Shown here one piece after another: positions 16,034 to 24,991 of a DNA stretch of 42,035 nucleotides (within the stretch, counting starts at the first letter, position 1; each line of letters opens with the position of its first letter). The DNA is taken from NCBI GenBank assembly GCA_944320815.1, contig CALUIZ010000027.1, positions 1 to 42,035 on the forward strand. Direction: 5' to 3'. The position numbers and the translations under genes are program-made. The notes under the pieces were generated by a model. It searched no databases. It saw only the letters and a program-made list of their open reading frames with translations, and had not been told where the DNA came from. The stretch comes from an uncultured Phocaeicola sp. Lineage in GTDB: Bacteria; Bacteroidota; Bacteroidia; Bacteroidales; Bacteroidaceae.

Positions 16034-17515
16034 TTACCTTCTTAAGCGCGCTATCGGGATATTCAGTTGCTGTCTGTATTTGGCCACTGTCCGGCGTGCA
16101 ATCGGATAGCCTTTCTCTTTCAGCATTTCTGCCAGCTCATCGTCCGTGTAAGGCTTCTCACTGTCCTCGTTTTCCACACATTCTTTCAGAATCCGCTTTA
16201 TCTCACGTACAGAGAGTTCTTCGCCGTTTTCGGTGGTGTATCCGTCGCTGAAAAAGAATTTCAGAGGGTAGATGCCGAAATTTGTCTGGACATACTTGCT
16301 GTTGCTTACGCGCGACACCGTTGAAATGTCCAGACCGGCCTTTTCCGCCACATCCTTCAGAATCATCGGCTTCAGCAAGGCCTCGTCGCCCTCCTCAAAG
16401 AACGGACGTTGCAGGTCGATGATGGCCTGCATGGTATTGAACAATGTCTGCTGACGCTGTTTGACCGCATTGATGAATCCTTGCGCCGCATCTACCTTCT
16501 GTTTGAGAAACATGAACGCATCTTTCGATTCTTTGCTTTGGTTTGCCTTGTTCCGCGTGTGTTCGTCAAGCATATCCGTAAATTCGCGACTCAGGCGCAG
16601 TTCGGGTACATTCCGGCTGTTCAGACTTAGAATAACCGTTCCGTCATCTTCCGTTTCAACGATAAAATCCGGTACTATCTGCTGCAGATTCTTCCCGATG
16701 GCTTCTCCCATTGAACTTCCCGGACGCGGATTCAGTTTTGTAAGCTCTGCAACGGCTGCCGCATATTGCGCTTCCGTTATGTTCAGTTTCTGGATTATCT
16801 TTTCTTTGTTCTTTTTTGTGAAGTCGTCACAACATTTGCTGATGATGTCATGTTCAATCTGCTTTAGAGGAGAATCCTCCTTGCGCTTGATCTGAAGAAG
16901 CAGACATTCCTGCAGACTGCGTGCACCGATGCCCGCCGGATCAAAGTCCTGAATGACCGACAAGACATGCTCCAACTGTTCAGGAGTGGTGTAAATTCCC
17001 TGATAAATGGCAAGCTCGTCTACCAATGCATCTGTCGATTTGCGCAAAAGCCCGTCATCGTCCAGCGAACCGATGAGATACTCGCCAAGCTGTTTTTCTT
17101 CAGGAGTGAGATGCTGCATGTCAAGCTGCTCCTTCAGTGTTTCATAAAAAGAGACGCTGTCGGAGAACGGAATATCTTCCGCTTTGTTTTCTTTTGACCA
17201 GTTGTTTTCCTGAAGTTTATAGTCGGGGATGTCATCTTCCGTGCGGTAGTCACCCAGTGAAATATCCTCTCCGGCATCTGTATTCGGTTCTCCGTCCTCG
17301 TCTTTCGTATTATAGTCGTCGCCAAAATCTTCCTCTGCGGAAGATGTGTCCTTCCCTTCCTCCAGTGCGGGATTGTCCAACAGTTCTGCATGAATCCGTT
17401 CCTCCAGTTCCATGGTCGGCAGTTCCAGAAGTTTGACCGCCAGAATCTGTTGCGGAGAAAGAGTCTGAACCTGCTGCTGGGCCTGTGTCTGGACTTGACG
17501 TGAACTTTGTGCCAT
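16034..17515 (-). CDS. rpoN: RNA polymerase sigma-54 factor
   Basis: The 493-residue protein begins with a Gln-rich activator-interacting region I (QVQTQAQQQVQTLSPQQILAVKLLELP, read in parts). It then has an acidic region II (about 50-115), a core-binding domain, and a C-terminal DNA-binding region. The RpoN box ARRTVAKYRQ lies near 475-484, and the upstream HTH (LDISTVSRVSNSKYVQTNFG) is intact. It directs RNA polymerase to -24/-12 promoters opened by AAA+ activators. AGAGGAG precedes the ATG at good distance and a -7 box lies at 17551-17558. It leads an rpoN-PAP2-gcvH-purE-ispG unit. Confidence 0.97.
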   Translation of the reverse strand: MAQSSRQVQTQAQQQVQTLSPQQILAVKLLELPTMELEERIHAELLDNPALEEGKDTSSAEEDFGDDYNTKDEDGEPNTDAGEDISLGDYRTEDDIPDYKLQENNWSKENKAEDIPFSDSVSFYETLKEQLDMQHLTPEEKQLGEYLIGSLDDDGLLRKSTDALVDELAIYQGIYTTPEQLEHVLSVIQDFDPAGIGARSLQECLLLQIKRKEDSPLKQIEHDIISKCCDDFTKKNKEKIIQKLNITEAQYAAAVAELTKLNPRPGSSMGEAIGKNLQQIVPDFIVETEDDGTVILSLNSRNVPELRLSREFTDMLDEHTRNKANQSKESKDAFMFLKQKVDAAQGFINAVKQRQQTLFNTMQAIIDLQRPFFEEGDEALLKPMILKDVAEKAGLDISTVSRVSNSKYVQTNFGIYPLKFFFSDGYTTENGEELSVREIKRILKECVENEDSEKPYTDDELAEMLKEKGYPIARRTVAKYRQQLNIPIARLRR

Positions 17516-17550
17516 TTGTTATGCTCCTCTATCTTTGGTTAGTTTATCTG

Positions 17551-17558
17551 CAAAAATA
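17551..17558 (-). promoter_or_regulatory. -7 box TATTTTTG upstream of rpoN
   Basis: The minus strand reads TATTTTTG, an exact TAnnTTTG match, 36-43 nt before the rpoN ATG. This suggests rpoN can be transcribed independently of the nucleoside kinase gene upstream. Confidence 0.5.
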
Positions 17559-17595
17559 ATAATTTATATATACACAAGAAACACCGGCAGACAAT

Positions 17596-19260
17596 TTAAT
17601 AAATAAAACTGCTTCCCCCCAGAAATTCGCGCAGCAGCGATGTGGGCGGCAGTTCGCTTCCCTGCACCGAAACGAAATATTCGAGGAACCGGAGCAGTCG
17701 GTGCGCTTCCGAATATTCGGGGCAGCGTTTGGGCACCTTCCGGAGGACAGGTTCCACATGGTCTTTCAGTACGGGAAGCTCGAACAGCAGGGCTGAATTG
17801 AACATGGCATCCGCATTCTCCTGGAAAGGGAATATCCATTTCATCTCTCCCGCACGCACACTCGGCCAACGGGCGATTGTCGCTTCGGCCGAATAGTTCC
17901 GGTATTTGTAGTCGCGGATGATGCGGCGCAGCAGCCGGTTGTCGGTTGTTGGAATATAGTTATGGTTGTCCAGCAGAATTGTGGTGAGTGCCGATACGTA
18001 AATCTTGTATTTGTTGGCCGCAGGAATGCCCGGTGTCAGATTCGGGTTCAGTGCGTGAATGCCTTCAAGTATCAGAATCATGTTGTCATCGACGCGGAGT
18101 TTCCGTCCACTCATCTCACGTTTGCCCGTCACGAAATTGAAACGGGGAAGCTCGATTTCCTTTCCTTCCATCAGCTCTTTCATCTGGTGTTCGAAAAAAG
18201 GAAGGTCGAGGGCATAGAACGATTCGAAGTCGTGTTTCCCGTCTTCGCCCAGTGGTGTGTCTTCACGGTTCACGAAGTAATCATCGAGTGAAATGGGGAA
18301 AGGCCTCATTCCGTTGGTTATCAATTGGATGCTGAGACGCTTGCTGAAAGTGGTCTTCCCTGATGACGAAGGTCCCGATATGAGTACCAGCTTCACCCGT
18401 TCCCCGTTCAGTGTGCGGTTTGTGATTTCATCGGCTATCTGTGCGATTTTCTTTTCCTGAAGAGCTTCCGACACGTTGATGAGTTCCGTGGCGCGTCCTT
18501 CCTTACAGACCACGTTCAGGTCGCCCACCGTACTGATTCCCAGAATCTGGTTCCAGTGGTGGTATTCCTGAAACACGTCAAGCATCTTCTCCTGCTTCAC
18601 CACTTCCTCCAGTTTCTCCGGATTTTTCTTGTTGGGGATACGCAGCAGAAGACCGTCGTAGTATTTCACTATGTCAAAACGTTTCACATACCCCGTGCTT
18701 GGCACAAGACTGCTATAATAACAGTCAATCGTGTCGCCCAGACGGTAGTAATATGAATAAAGCTGCCCGGAGGTGGCCAACAGTTTCGCTTTGTCAAACA
18801 TGCCCCTTTCGGCAAACAGGCGCACAATGTCATCCGTATGGCATTCAGTGCGCATGAAAGGGATGTCCGCATCAATGATTTCCTGCATTCTCCTCTTGAT
18901 GCGGATGGCATCATCCAGTCCGATCGGGCGGTCGATATGGAGCTTGCAGAAATACCCTTTCGATATGGGATGTTCCAGTGTGACACTCCCGGAAGGATAC
19001 AGGTCGTCTACGGCCTTGGCCAGAATGAACACGAGCGAACGCACGTAAGTACGCATGCCCGAGTCGCTGGTAAAGTCGAGGAACTCCACGTCCTTGTTGA
19101 AATAGACATGGAAAGTAAGGCTTTCCACTTTGTTGTTCACTTTCGCGCTTACAGGCCCGTAAGGCATCTGCAGACCGAAACCTTCATAAATGTCCAGCAA
19201 AGAACTTCCTTCCGGAAATTCTTTGGTCTGATTGTTGTTCTTGCAATATATCTGTAGCAT
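17596..19260 (-). CDS. nucleoside (uridine-type) kinase with TGS/threonyl-tRNA-synthetase-like N-terminus
   Basis: This 554-residue fusion has three parts. A TGS-like domain (about 1-60, IYCKNNNQTKEFPEGSSLLDI) comes first, then a region like the second additional domain of threonyl-tRNA synthetase (about 65-200, HPISKGYFCKLHID ... LFAERGMFDKAKLL). A uridine kinase/phosphoribulokinase-type P-loop domain follows, with Walker A GPSSSGKTTFSKR near 296-308 and ISLDDYFVNREDTP after it. It probably phosphorylates a nucleoside using ATP or GTP, but the exact substrate cannot be read. The architecture is conserved in Bacteroidetes and Firmicutes. It lies 80 nt upstream of rpoN. Confidence 0.88.
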   Translation of the reverse strand: MLQIYCKNNNQTKEFPEGSSLLDIYEGFGLQMPYGPVSAKVNNKVESLTFHVYFNKDVEFLDFTSDSGMRTYVRSLVFILAKAVDDLYPSGSVTLEHPISKGYFCKLHIDRPIGLDDAIRIKRRMQEIIDADIPFMRTECHTDDIVRLFAERGMFDKAKLLATSGQLYSYYYRLGDTIDCYYSSLVPSTGYVKRFDIVKYYDGLLLRIPNKKNPEKLEEVVKQEKMLDVFQEYHHWNQILGISTVGDLNVVCKEGRATELINVSEALQEKKIAQIADEITNRTLNGERVKLVLISGPSSSGKTTFSKRLSIQLITNGMRPFPISLDDYFVNREDTPLGEDGKHDFESFYALDLPFFEHQMKELMEGKEIELPRFNFVTGKREMSGRKLRVDDNMILILEGIHALNPNLTPGIPAANKYKIYVSALTTILLDNHNYIPTTDNRLLRRIIRDYKYRNYSAEATIARWPSVRAGEMKWIFPFQENADAMFNSALLFELPVLKDHVEPVLRKVPKRCPEYSEAHRLLRFLEYFVSVQGSELPPTSLLREFLGGSSFIY

Positions 19261-19572
19261 AATCTTGAATCTGGCGACAAGTTAGTCATTTTTATGCCGG
19301 AAGCCATATCTTTCCCGATAAATGAAAGCCCGGAACATCCGTTTTAGTCTTTTTTAGCGAAGCGGAGCTTTGTGGAGGGCGGGAAAAAGGAGTGGCGAGG
19401 GGTCGTCTTCAGATCAAGAGTTGAAGGTCTGCAGTTTTATATGTGTATCTGTTTTCCGTAAAGGTTCCGGCATTTGTTGAAATGTGTGGGCGGAAGATGA
19501 AGCGAGTGTGTCAGGACGGGAAACGGCCCGTTCTGGCACACTCTTCATATGGTCAGGATTCCTTGCGTGGAA
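19261..19572. other. intergenic region with long hairpin at 19504-19543
   Basis: This 312-nt gap separates rhaD from the nucleoside kinase gene. A 17-bp stem with G-U pairs (GAGTGTG...ACGGG against CCCGT...CACACTC, loop AAACGG) lies 30 nt past the rhaD stop and probably ends or protects the rha transcript, although no U-run follows. Just upstream of the kinase the minus strand reads TAACTTGT (about 19278-19285), a weak -7 box. No gene was found. Confidence 0.55.
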
Positions 19573-20382
19573 TCATTTCGGAAGATGGAACACTTCCGTC
19601 AGTTCTTTCATCTGGGCAGTACTCATGCCGTCCGGTTCAAATCCCATGCAGCGGGCGTTGATGTATATCTGTGCGGATTTTGTCAGCACGTCAATCTGGT
19701 CGAATGCGTCCATTACGTCCAGTCCTACGGCAAATACGCCATGTTTTTCCCACATCACCACATCATAGTCCTTCAGTTCCTCCAGTGTCGCGTCTGCCAG
19801 TTCCACTGAGCTTGGCATCTTGTAAGGAACGATACCAAGTCCGCGCGGACAGAAAGCCTTCGTTTCAGGAATCATGCTCCACAGCAGATTGGTCAGCACA
19901 TCCTTCTCCAGGAATTTCTTTGTATGGCTCATCGCTACCAGTTCGATGGGATGAGTATGGACCGTTGCCTTCTTGTAGCCTCCTTCGGCGATGAGCGTGT
20001 TGTGCACAGTCAGGTGTGAAGCCACCTCCGAGGTTGGGATGACCGGCTGGTCGGCTATGATCACATAGCTGGCGCAATCATCGCAGATGCGGATGATGGA
20101 GCCGTTCTCCATCGGCCAGCGTGCCAGATCGCGCATACGTTTCTGGGTACCCTTACAGAAGAAATAGCACCCTTTCAGATGAGGCAGCGTGGCACCTATC
20201 TGTTTCGGTTCACTGATAGCCGGCATCTGCCGTATTTCATCGTCGACAAATTCGGTTACGTTGATGGTAATGTTGCCGCCGTTACGTTCGGCCCAGCCTT
20301 TTTGCCATAAATATCCGGCCACTTCCGCCACTTTGTTTACTTCGCGGGCGAGTTCCGGACGCCCTTCGAGAATTGATTTCAT
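19573..20382 (-). CDS. rhaD: L-rhamnulose-1-phosphate aldolase
   Basis: The 269-residue class II aldolase cleaves rhamnulose-1-phosphate to dihydroxyacetone phosphate and L-lactaldehyde. The phosphate loop NGGN is at 34-37, and zinc/catalytic residues match RhaD: E119 in TSEVASH, H142 and H144 in VHTHPIE, and H214 in WEKHGVFAVG. It is the last gene of rhaB-rhaA-rhaT-rhaD. In B. thetaiotaomicron a lactaldehyde reductase gene follows the aldolase; none is present in this window. Confidence 0.97.
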   Translation of the reverse strand: MKSILEGRPELAREVNKVAEVAGYLWQKGWAERNGGNITINVTEFVDDEIRQMPAISEPKQIGATLPHLKGCYFFCKGTQKRMRDLARWPMENGSIIRICDDCASYVIIADQPVIPTSEVASHLTVHNTLIAEGGYKKATVHTHPIELVAMSHTKKFLEKDVLTNLLWSMIPETKAFCPRGLGIVPYKMPSSVELADATLEELKDYDVVMWEKHGVFAVGLDVMDAFDQIDVLTKSAQIYINARCMGFEPDGMSTAQMKELTEVFHLPK

Positions 20383-20432
20383 AGTTCGGTATGTTTTTAA
20401 AGTTGATAATTTTTTCGGTTTACAGCTGATGG

Positions 20433-21470
20433 TCAGTTGTCAAGCAACTGGGGGAGGAAAGAAGAGACGATAAGCACCGCCAGTCCCGCAACCAGTACGG
20501 CGATGGTGCGTGAAGAGCACCCTTTCCATTCTTTCAGTATGATGCCCCATACGTTGGAGAATACCACATTGAGTGCCATGAGGATGCAGAATGCGAATGT
20601 CATCAGCACCGGCGACTCTGTGAGGAAACCTTTTCCGAGTGCGAGTCCGAAGAACTGGCTGTACCAGAGTGCTCCGGCTATCAGGCAGAATGTCAGGTTG
20701 TTTCCCCATACACTGCTTTTGCTGTAGTCGTTCCATGTATGGTTCTTTCCGTTCTGATAGAAGCAATAGACAGCATTGGTGACAAATCCGCCGAGGGTGA
20801 CCAGGAATGTGGCAGGGAGTGTCTTGAACATGTCGGCCGAGTTCTCGAAATGGATGGACGAGCCGAATTCCAGTCCTACGTTGAAACATCCGCTCATGAA
20901 GCCGGCCAGCAGCGCGATGGCTATCCCTTTGGGGAAGTTGAAGTCTTTTACGGCAGCCTTCTTTTCCTCTTCGCTCAGGCTTTGCGCTTTCATGTTGCCT
21001 GCCACACCAATGATGGCGATTCCGGCCAGTGTGACCACTACTCCGATGATTACGGCGGCTGTCAGCTTTTCCAGATGGTGCGCTTCAGGATAGAAAATGT
21101 TGAGAATCACAGGTGCGAGAACTGTTCCCAGTCCGGCACAGGTTCCCAGCGAGATGCTTTGTCCCAACGCCACTCCCAGATAGCGCATTGAAAGTCCGAA
21201 GGTCAGGCCGCCTACTCCCCACAGCACGCCGAAGAGTATGGTCATGAATATATCCAGCGAGTTTGCGCCGGTGAACAGACCAAAAAGGCTTTCTCCCGAA
21301 GGGACTGCCAGCAGTGCGCCCAAGAACGGAAAGACCAGCCAGGCGAACACACCCTGTATCATCCAGTAGGATTCCCAGCTCCAGTTTTTGATTTTATTGA
21401 TAGGCACATAGCAGCTTGACTGGCAGAATGCACCTATCGCAATGATCAGCAGTCCGATAACAATATCCAT
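20433..21470 (-). CDS. rhaT: L-rhamnose/proton symporter
   Basis: The 345-residue inner-membrane protein has ten predicted hydrophobic helices and RhaT signatures: QSSCYVPINKIKNWSWESYW near residues 15-34, GVLWGVGGLTFGLSMRYLGVALGQS, and a C-terminal NVVFSNVWGIILKEWKG block. It imports L-rhamnose with H+. It lies between rhaA and rhaD in the operon. An intercistronic hairpin (21497-21533) sits just upstream and may set its expression relative to rhaA. Confidence 0.96.
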   Translation of the reverse strand: MDIVIGLLIIAIGAFCQSSCYVPINKIKNWSWESYWMIQGVFAWLVFPFLGALLAVPSGESLFGLFTGANSLDIFMTILFGVLWGVGGLTFGLSMRYLGVALGQSISLGTCAGLGTVLAPVILNIFYPEAHHLEKLTAAVIIGVVVTLAGIAIIGVAGNMKAQSLSEEEKKAAVKDFNFPKGIAIALLAGFMSGCFNVGLEFGSSIHFENSADMFKTLPATFLVTLGGFVTNAVYCFYQNGKNHTWNDYSKSSVWGNNLTFCLIAGALWYSQFFGLALGKGFLTESPVLMTFAFCILMALNVVFSNVWGIILKEWKGCSSRTIAVLVAGLAVLIVSSFLPQLLDN

Positions 21471-21496
21471 AGGCTATTTCTGTTTTAATAGGTATG

Positions 21497-21533
21497 GAGA
21501 CACGGACGCATGTGCATCATGCGCCGTGTCTCC
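21497..21533 (-). repeat. intercistronic hairpin between rhaA and rhaT
   Basis: GGAGACACGG and CCGTGTCTCC pair perfectly. The stem continues with CGCAT/ATGCG after one bulged base, giving about 15 bp around a short loop. No U-run follows, so an mRNA-stability or processing element is more likely than a terminator. Confidence 0.65.
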
Positions 21534-21549
21534 ACCTGGAACCTGTCCT

Positions 21550-22806
21550 TTAGTTACGTTTTGAGGTTACATCCGCTTCATACTTTTCCACTTCGGCGAT
21601 GTAGGTTTCGCCTACGGGCACATTGTTCTTCAGACAGAACATATCCCATACAGCCGACCATGGCAGTGACTTGCTTTCTTCCAGCAGAGCCAGGCGTTCG
21701 AATCCCTGTCCATTCGCTTCATACTGACGGAGAACAGCCAGCGGTTCAAGCAGCGCGCGCATCATACACTTCTGTGCGGCGCGGCTACCGATTACGTATG
21801 CGCCGATGCGGTTGATGGAAGCGTCGAAGTAGTCGAGGCCGTAGTGAACACGGTCGAGCGCGTTGCAGCGTACGATTTCCTGGAAGAGTTCCAGTGTCGG
21901 GTCGTCCATGATGGTCACATGGTCTGAATCCCAGCGTATCGGACGGCTTACGTGCAGCATCAGTTCAGGCACGTAGAGCAGCAGTGAAGAAACTTTGTCG
22001 GCTACGCTTTCTGTCGGGTGGAAGTGTCCGGTATCCAGTGTGATCATTTTGTTGTGCGATGCGCCATAACCGATATAGAAGTCGTTCGAGCCTACCGTAT
22101 AGCTTTCAAGGCCGATGCCGAACACCTTCGATTCGATGCAGTCTTTCATGTGCTTGTAGTCTGTAGCGAAGATCTGGTCGAGCGAATCCTTCAGCAGTTC
22201 GCGGTATTTCATGCGGTTTACGGTGATGTCCTTGCTTCCGTCGTGTACCCACAGGTTCATGATACACGGGTCACCCTGAGCCTCACCCATTGCGTTGGCA
22301 ACCGCGCGGCAGCGTTTGGTGTGTTCTATCCAGAACTGGCGGATGCTTTCGTCCGGGTTCGACAGTGTGAGGCTTCCGCTCTTCGGATGGGAGAATGAAG
22401 TGGAGTTGAAATCCAGTTTCATGTTATGTTCCTTGCCCCATTCAATCCAGCTCTGGAAGTGTTTGGGTTCTACCTGGTCGCGGTCCACCACTTCACCTTT
22501 GAAGTCACCGTAGATTTCATGCAGGTTCAGACGGTGGGTACCCGGAATATAGGATGCAGCTTTCAGAATGTCCTGACGCAGTTCGTCGATGTTGCGCGCT
22601 TTCCCCGGATAATTTCCTGTAGTCTGGATGCCGCCGGTCAGTTCCCCTGCCTGCACCTCAAAGCCCATTACGTCATCTGCCTGCCAGCAGTGCAGTGACA
22701 GATGGAAATTCTGCATGGTCTCCAGCACTTTGTCTGTGTCAATGCCCAGTGCGGCATAACGTTCTTTCGCGATTTCGTAAGCGTTCAAAATGGTCTGTTC
22801 TTTCAT
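21550..22806 (-). CDS. rhaA: L-rhamnose isomerase
   Basis: The 418-residue protein has the usual RhaA length and interconverts L-rhamnose and L-rhamnulose using Mn2+ or Zn2+. Family segments include YAALGIDTDKVLETM near the start, SLHCWQADDVMGFE, the NFNSTSFSHPK-like LDFNSTSFSHPKSGSL, MNLWVHDGSKD, LDTGHFHPTE and HVSRPIRWDSDHV. The last three carry metal and substrate ligands. It starts 6 nt after the rhaB stop. Confidence 0.97.
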   Translation of the reverse strand: MKEQTILNAYEIAKERYAALGIDTDKVLETMQNFHLSLHCWQADDVMGFEVQAGELTGGIQTTGNYPGKARNIDELRQDILKAASYIPGTHRLNLHEIYGDFKGEVVDRDQVEPKHFQSWIEWGKEHNMKLDFNSTSFSHPKSGSLTLSNPDESIRQFWIEHTKRCRAVANAMGEAQGDPCIMNLWVHDGSKDITVNRMKYRELLKDSLDQIFATDYKHMKDCIESKVFGIGLESYTVGSNDFYIGYGASHNKMITLDTGHFHPTESVADKVSSLLLYVPELMLHVSRPIRWDSDHVTIMDDPTLELFQEIVRCNALDRVHYGLDYFDASINRIGAYVIGSRAAQKCMMRALLEPLAVLRQYEANGQGFERLALLEESKSLPWSAVWDMFCLKNNVPVGETYIAEVEKYEADVTSKRN

Positions 22807-22812
22807 GATCTT

Positions 22813-24291
22813 TTATTTTTTAACGGTTAATAGATAGTTCTTGTAAGCATTGTTCCATATTTCCTGTTCTTCCGGCATGAAACGTTCCGGCTGTACGTTG
22901 GCGGAGATGACATCGCGCATTTCCTGCAGAGAGGAGACCACTCCGGCAGCCTTTGCCTGCAGCATGATGTTTCCGATGGAAGAGGCTTCGCTCGGACCGG
23001 CCAGAACGGGCAGGCCGATTGCGTTCGACGTGAACTGGTTCAGCAATCCGTTGCGTGAACCTCCGCCGATGATGTGGAGCTTTTCAATCGGGTTTGCCGA
23101 GAGTCCGCGGAATACGTCCAGCACTTCGCGGTATCTCAGTGCCAGGCTTTCGAATATGACGCGGATGAACTCTCCGTGCGTTTGCGGACATTTCTGTCCG
23201 GTGCGTCCGCAATATTCGCAGATAGCTTTCGGCATGTCGTGCGGGTTGGTGAATCCCGGGTCGTCGGGGTTGATGAAGCAGACGAACGGTTCGGCTTCCT
23301 TGGCCAGTTCCACCATCTGCGGGTAGGTATAGTCGGTACCTTCCTTGTGCCATTTCTTCAGGCACTGTTCCACAATCCACATTCCGGTAATGTTTTTCAG
23401 CAGACGGATGGTGCCGTCCACTCCTCCTTCGTTCGTGATGTTGAAGCTGGAGGTCTGTTCGTTCACTACCGGTCCGTCCGTTTCGATGCCCATCAGTGAC
23501 CAGGTGCCGGAACTCAGGTAAGCAAAGTTCTTGTCGCTTGCCGGAATGGCGGCTACGGCCGATGCCGTGTCGTGCCCAGCCACGGCGATTATCGGAATCT
23601 GCTCAGTCTGCAGTTCCTCACAGATGTCTTTTGCCAGCATGCCGATGGTTTCCCCCGGCTCCACCATTTTGCAGAACAATGACTTTTTCACTCCCACCGC
23701 GTTCAGAAGGTCTTCGTCGAGGTTGCGTGTCACGGGGTTCAGCAGCTGTGATGTGGAGGCGATTGTATATTCAGTCACCTTGTTTCCTGTCAGCATATAC
23801 GACAGGGCATCCGGGATGAAAAGCAGGTTTTCCGCATGTTCCAGCGCGAAATTGTGCTGTTGTTTCAGTGTGTACAGTTGGAATACGCTGTTGAAGTCCA
23901 GATGCTGGATGCCGGTCTTGCTGTAAAGTTCGGCGGCAGACATCACTTTCTCGAAGAATTCTTCCTTTTTCCCGATGGTCTGGGGGTCTCTGTAGGCGAA
24001 TGGCAGGCCCATGACGGAACCGTCGGGAGCAACGAACGCAAAGTCCACTCCCCACGTGTCGATGCCCGCTGAGGTGACAGGTATCTTTTTCTGTGCCACA
24101 GCCGCGAGTCCTTTCTTCAGGTTCTCATACAGCGAAAAGATGTTCCAGTAATAATGTCCGTTGAGCTGTAACATCTGGTTCGGGAAGCGGGTCACTTCTT
24201 CCAGTGTCAGCCGGTTGTCCGACAGCGTTCCCAGGATGGTGCGTCCGCTTGTCGCGCCCAAATCGAAGGCAATGAAATGTTTAGTGTCCAT
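22813..24291 (-). CDS. rhaB: rhamnulokinase
   Basis: The 492-residue FGGY-family kinase phosphorylates L-rhamnulose with ATP. The N-terminal FDLGATSGRTILG phosphate loop, the AGIDTWGVDFAF substrate motif, AVAGHDTASAVAA with the catalytic Asp, SSGTWSLMG, and the C-terminal IIGGGSRNGLLNQFTSNAIGLPV (in parts) are all present. It is the first gene of the rha operon, behind a -7 box at 24322-24329 and a candidate AraC-type operator at 24361-24391. Confidence 0.97.
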   Translation of the reverse strand: MDTKHFIAFDLGATSGRTILGTLSDNRLTLEEVTRFPNQMLQLNGHYYWNIFSLYENLKKGLAAVAQKKIPVTSAGIDTWGVDFAFVAPDGSVMGLPFAYRDPQTIGKKEEFFEKVMSAAELYSKTGIQHLDFNSVFQLYTLKQQHNFALEHAENLLFIPDALSYMLTGNKVTEYTIASTSQLLNPVTRNLDEDLLNAVGVKKSLFCKMVEPGETIGMLAKDICEELQTEQIPIIAVAGHDTASAVAAIPASDKNFAYLSSGTWSLMGIETDGPVVNEQTSSFNITNEGGVDGTIRLLKNITGMWIVEQCLKKWHKEGTDYTYPQMVELAKEAEPFVCFINPDDPGFTNPHDMPKAICEYCGRTGQKCPQTHGEFIRVIFESLALRYREVLDVFRGLSANPIEKLHIIGGGSRNGLLNQFTSNAIGLPVLAGPSEASSIGNIMLQAKAAGVVSSLQEMRDVISANVQPERFMPEEQEIWNNAYKNYLLTVKK

Positions 24292-24321
24292 GATATAAAG
24301 GTTGGTTAACTACTACTGTTG

Positions 24322-24329
24322 CAAATATA
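24322..24329 (-). promoter_or_regulatory. -7 box TATATTTG of the rha operon
   Basis: The minus strand reads TATATTTG, an exact TAnnTTTG match, 31-38 nt before the rhaB ATG. No -33 TTTG lies at standard spacing, which fits an activator-dependent promoter. Confidence 0.65.
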
Positions 24330-24360
24330 GTCGAAAAAGAAATTGTATATGCGGAATAAA

Positions 24361-24391
24361 TGACTTTCCGCTAGGGCATTTTTGACTTTTC
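24361..24391 (-). promoter_or_regulatory. candidate RhaR operator upstream of rhaB
   Basis: TGACTTTCC (24361-24369) and TGACTTTTC (24383-24391) are direct repeats 22 nt apart, two helical turns, as is usual for AraC-family half-sites. They lie 32-69 nt upstream of the rhaB -7 box. The second half-site is part of an 18-nt sequence (24374-24391) repeated exactly at 26785-26802, ahead of the regulator gene. Confidence 0.5.
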
Positions 24392-24633
24392 TGTCTTTGG
24401 TCTGATTCGGGTTGTAATTCTTGAACGGAGTGGGGATTCCGGCGAGATCTGTCTGGAGTGATTGTTTCGGAATGTTGAAAAAATATATACGAATATAATA
24501 ATATGTTATTTTATTAAACAAAATACATATAATTTAGAAAATATATCTTATATTTAGAATGCAATTCAACCAACAGCTCTGGCTGGACTGCATGACTGGT
24601 CGGTAATAAAAAGGAGTTTAATTTTTATTTGTG

Positions 24634-24991
24634 ATGAAAAAAATGTTTTTTGCAGTCGGGTTAGCAGCATTTTGTTGTTCCTTGAGTGCTCAGAATGTGA
24701 CGGAAGAGCATGACCCGATTCAGGGGGGATTTTACTAAACTGGTCTCTACCTATTATGGTGCGAGAGCATCTAAAAATGCCAATAATCCTTGTAAGGGAG
24801 CTACAACGCGTATATGCGGAAAGATAGAAAGTGAATTGCAGAGCGTATCTGCAGATGAGACATTGGTGCGGGAGACATTAAAATCTCCTGATGATAAGAT
24901 TCTTTCTGTTTCGACGCGAATAGAACTTAAGCTTATTGATGAGGTGAAGGAAGAAATCCTGAAAAGATCCATGGAACAGATGGAAGAATGA
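24634..24991 (+). pseudogene. small exported protein, frameshifted in a G6 tract
   Basis: The ATG at 24634 opens a typical signal peptide (MKKMFFAVGLAAFCCSLSAQ) and continues NVTEEHDPIQGGFY before a TAA at 24736. From a run of six G (24723-24728) the +1 frame stays open to the TGA at 24991 and reads DFTKLVSTYYGARASKNANN.. then CKGATTRICGKIESEL. Removing one G joins them into one protein of about 118 residues with a signal peptide, two cysteines and a charged helical end. The layout, a small secreted protein next to a secreted propeller protein, recalls Bacteroides NVEALA-type loci, but family membership is not certain. The stop overlaps the next ATG (ATGA). The break could be a real mutation, phase variation or a sequencing error. 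Confidence 0.65.

Larger units (their letters stand above)
24292..24633. other. divergent regulatory region between rhaB and the small exported-protein gene
   Basis: This A+T-rich 342-nt stretch holds the rhaB -7 box (24322-24329), the candidate RhaR operator (24361-24391), and an AT-rich tract around 24478-24560 that probably contains the promoter of the plus-strand gene. A small hairpin CAGC-tctg-GCTG lies near 24575-24586. An AAGGAG sequence at 24611-24616 is 17 nt before the ATG at 24634, too far for a typical ribosome binding site. No other gene was seen. Confidence 0.55.

Noticed and set aside
24715..24740. Programmed -1 frameshift at the G6 tract
   Set aside because: The continuing frame is +1 relative to the signal-peptide frame, so a -1 slip on GGGGGGA would not reach it.
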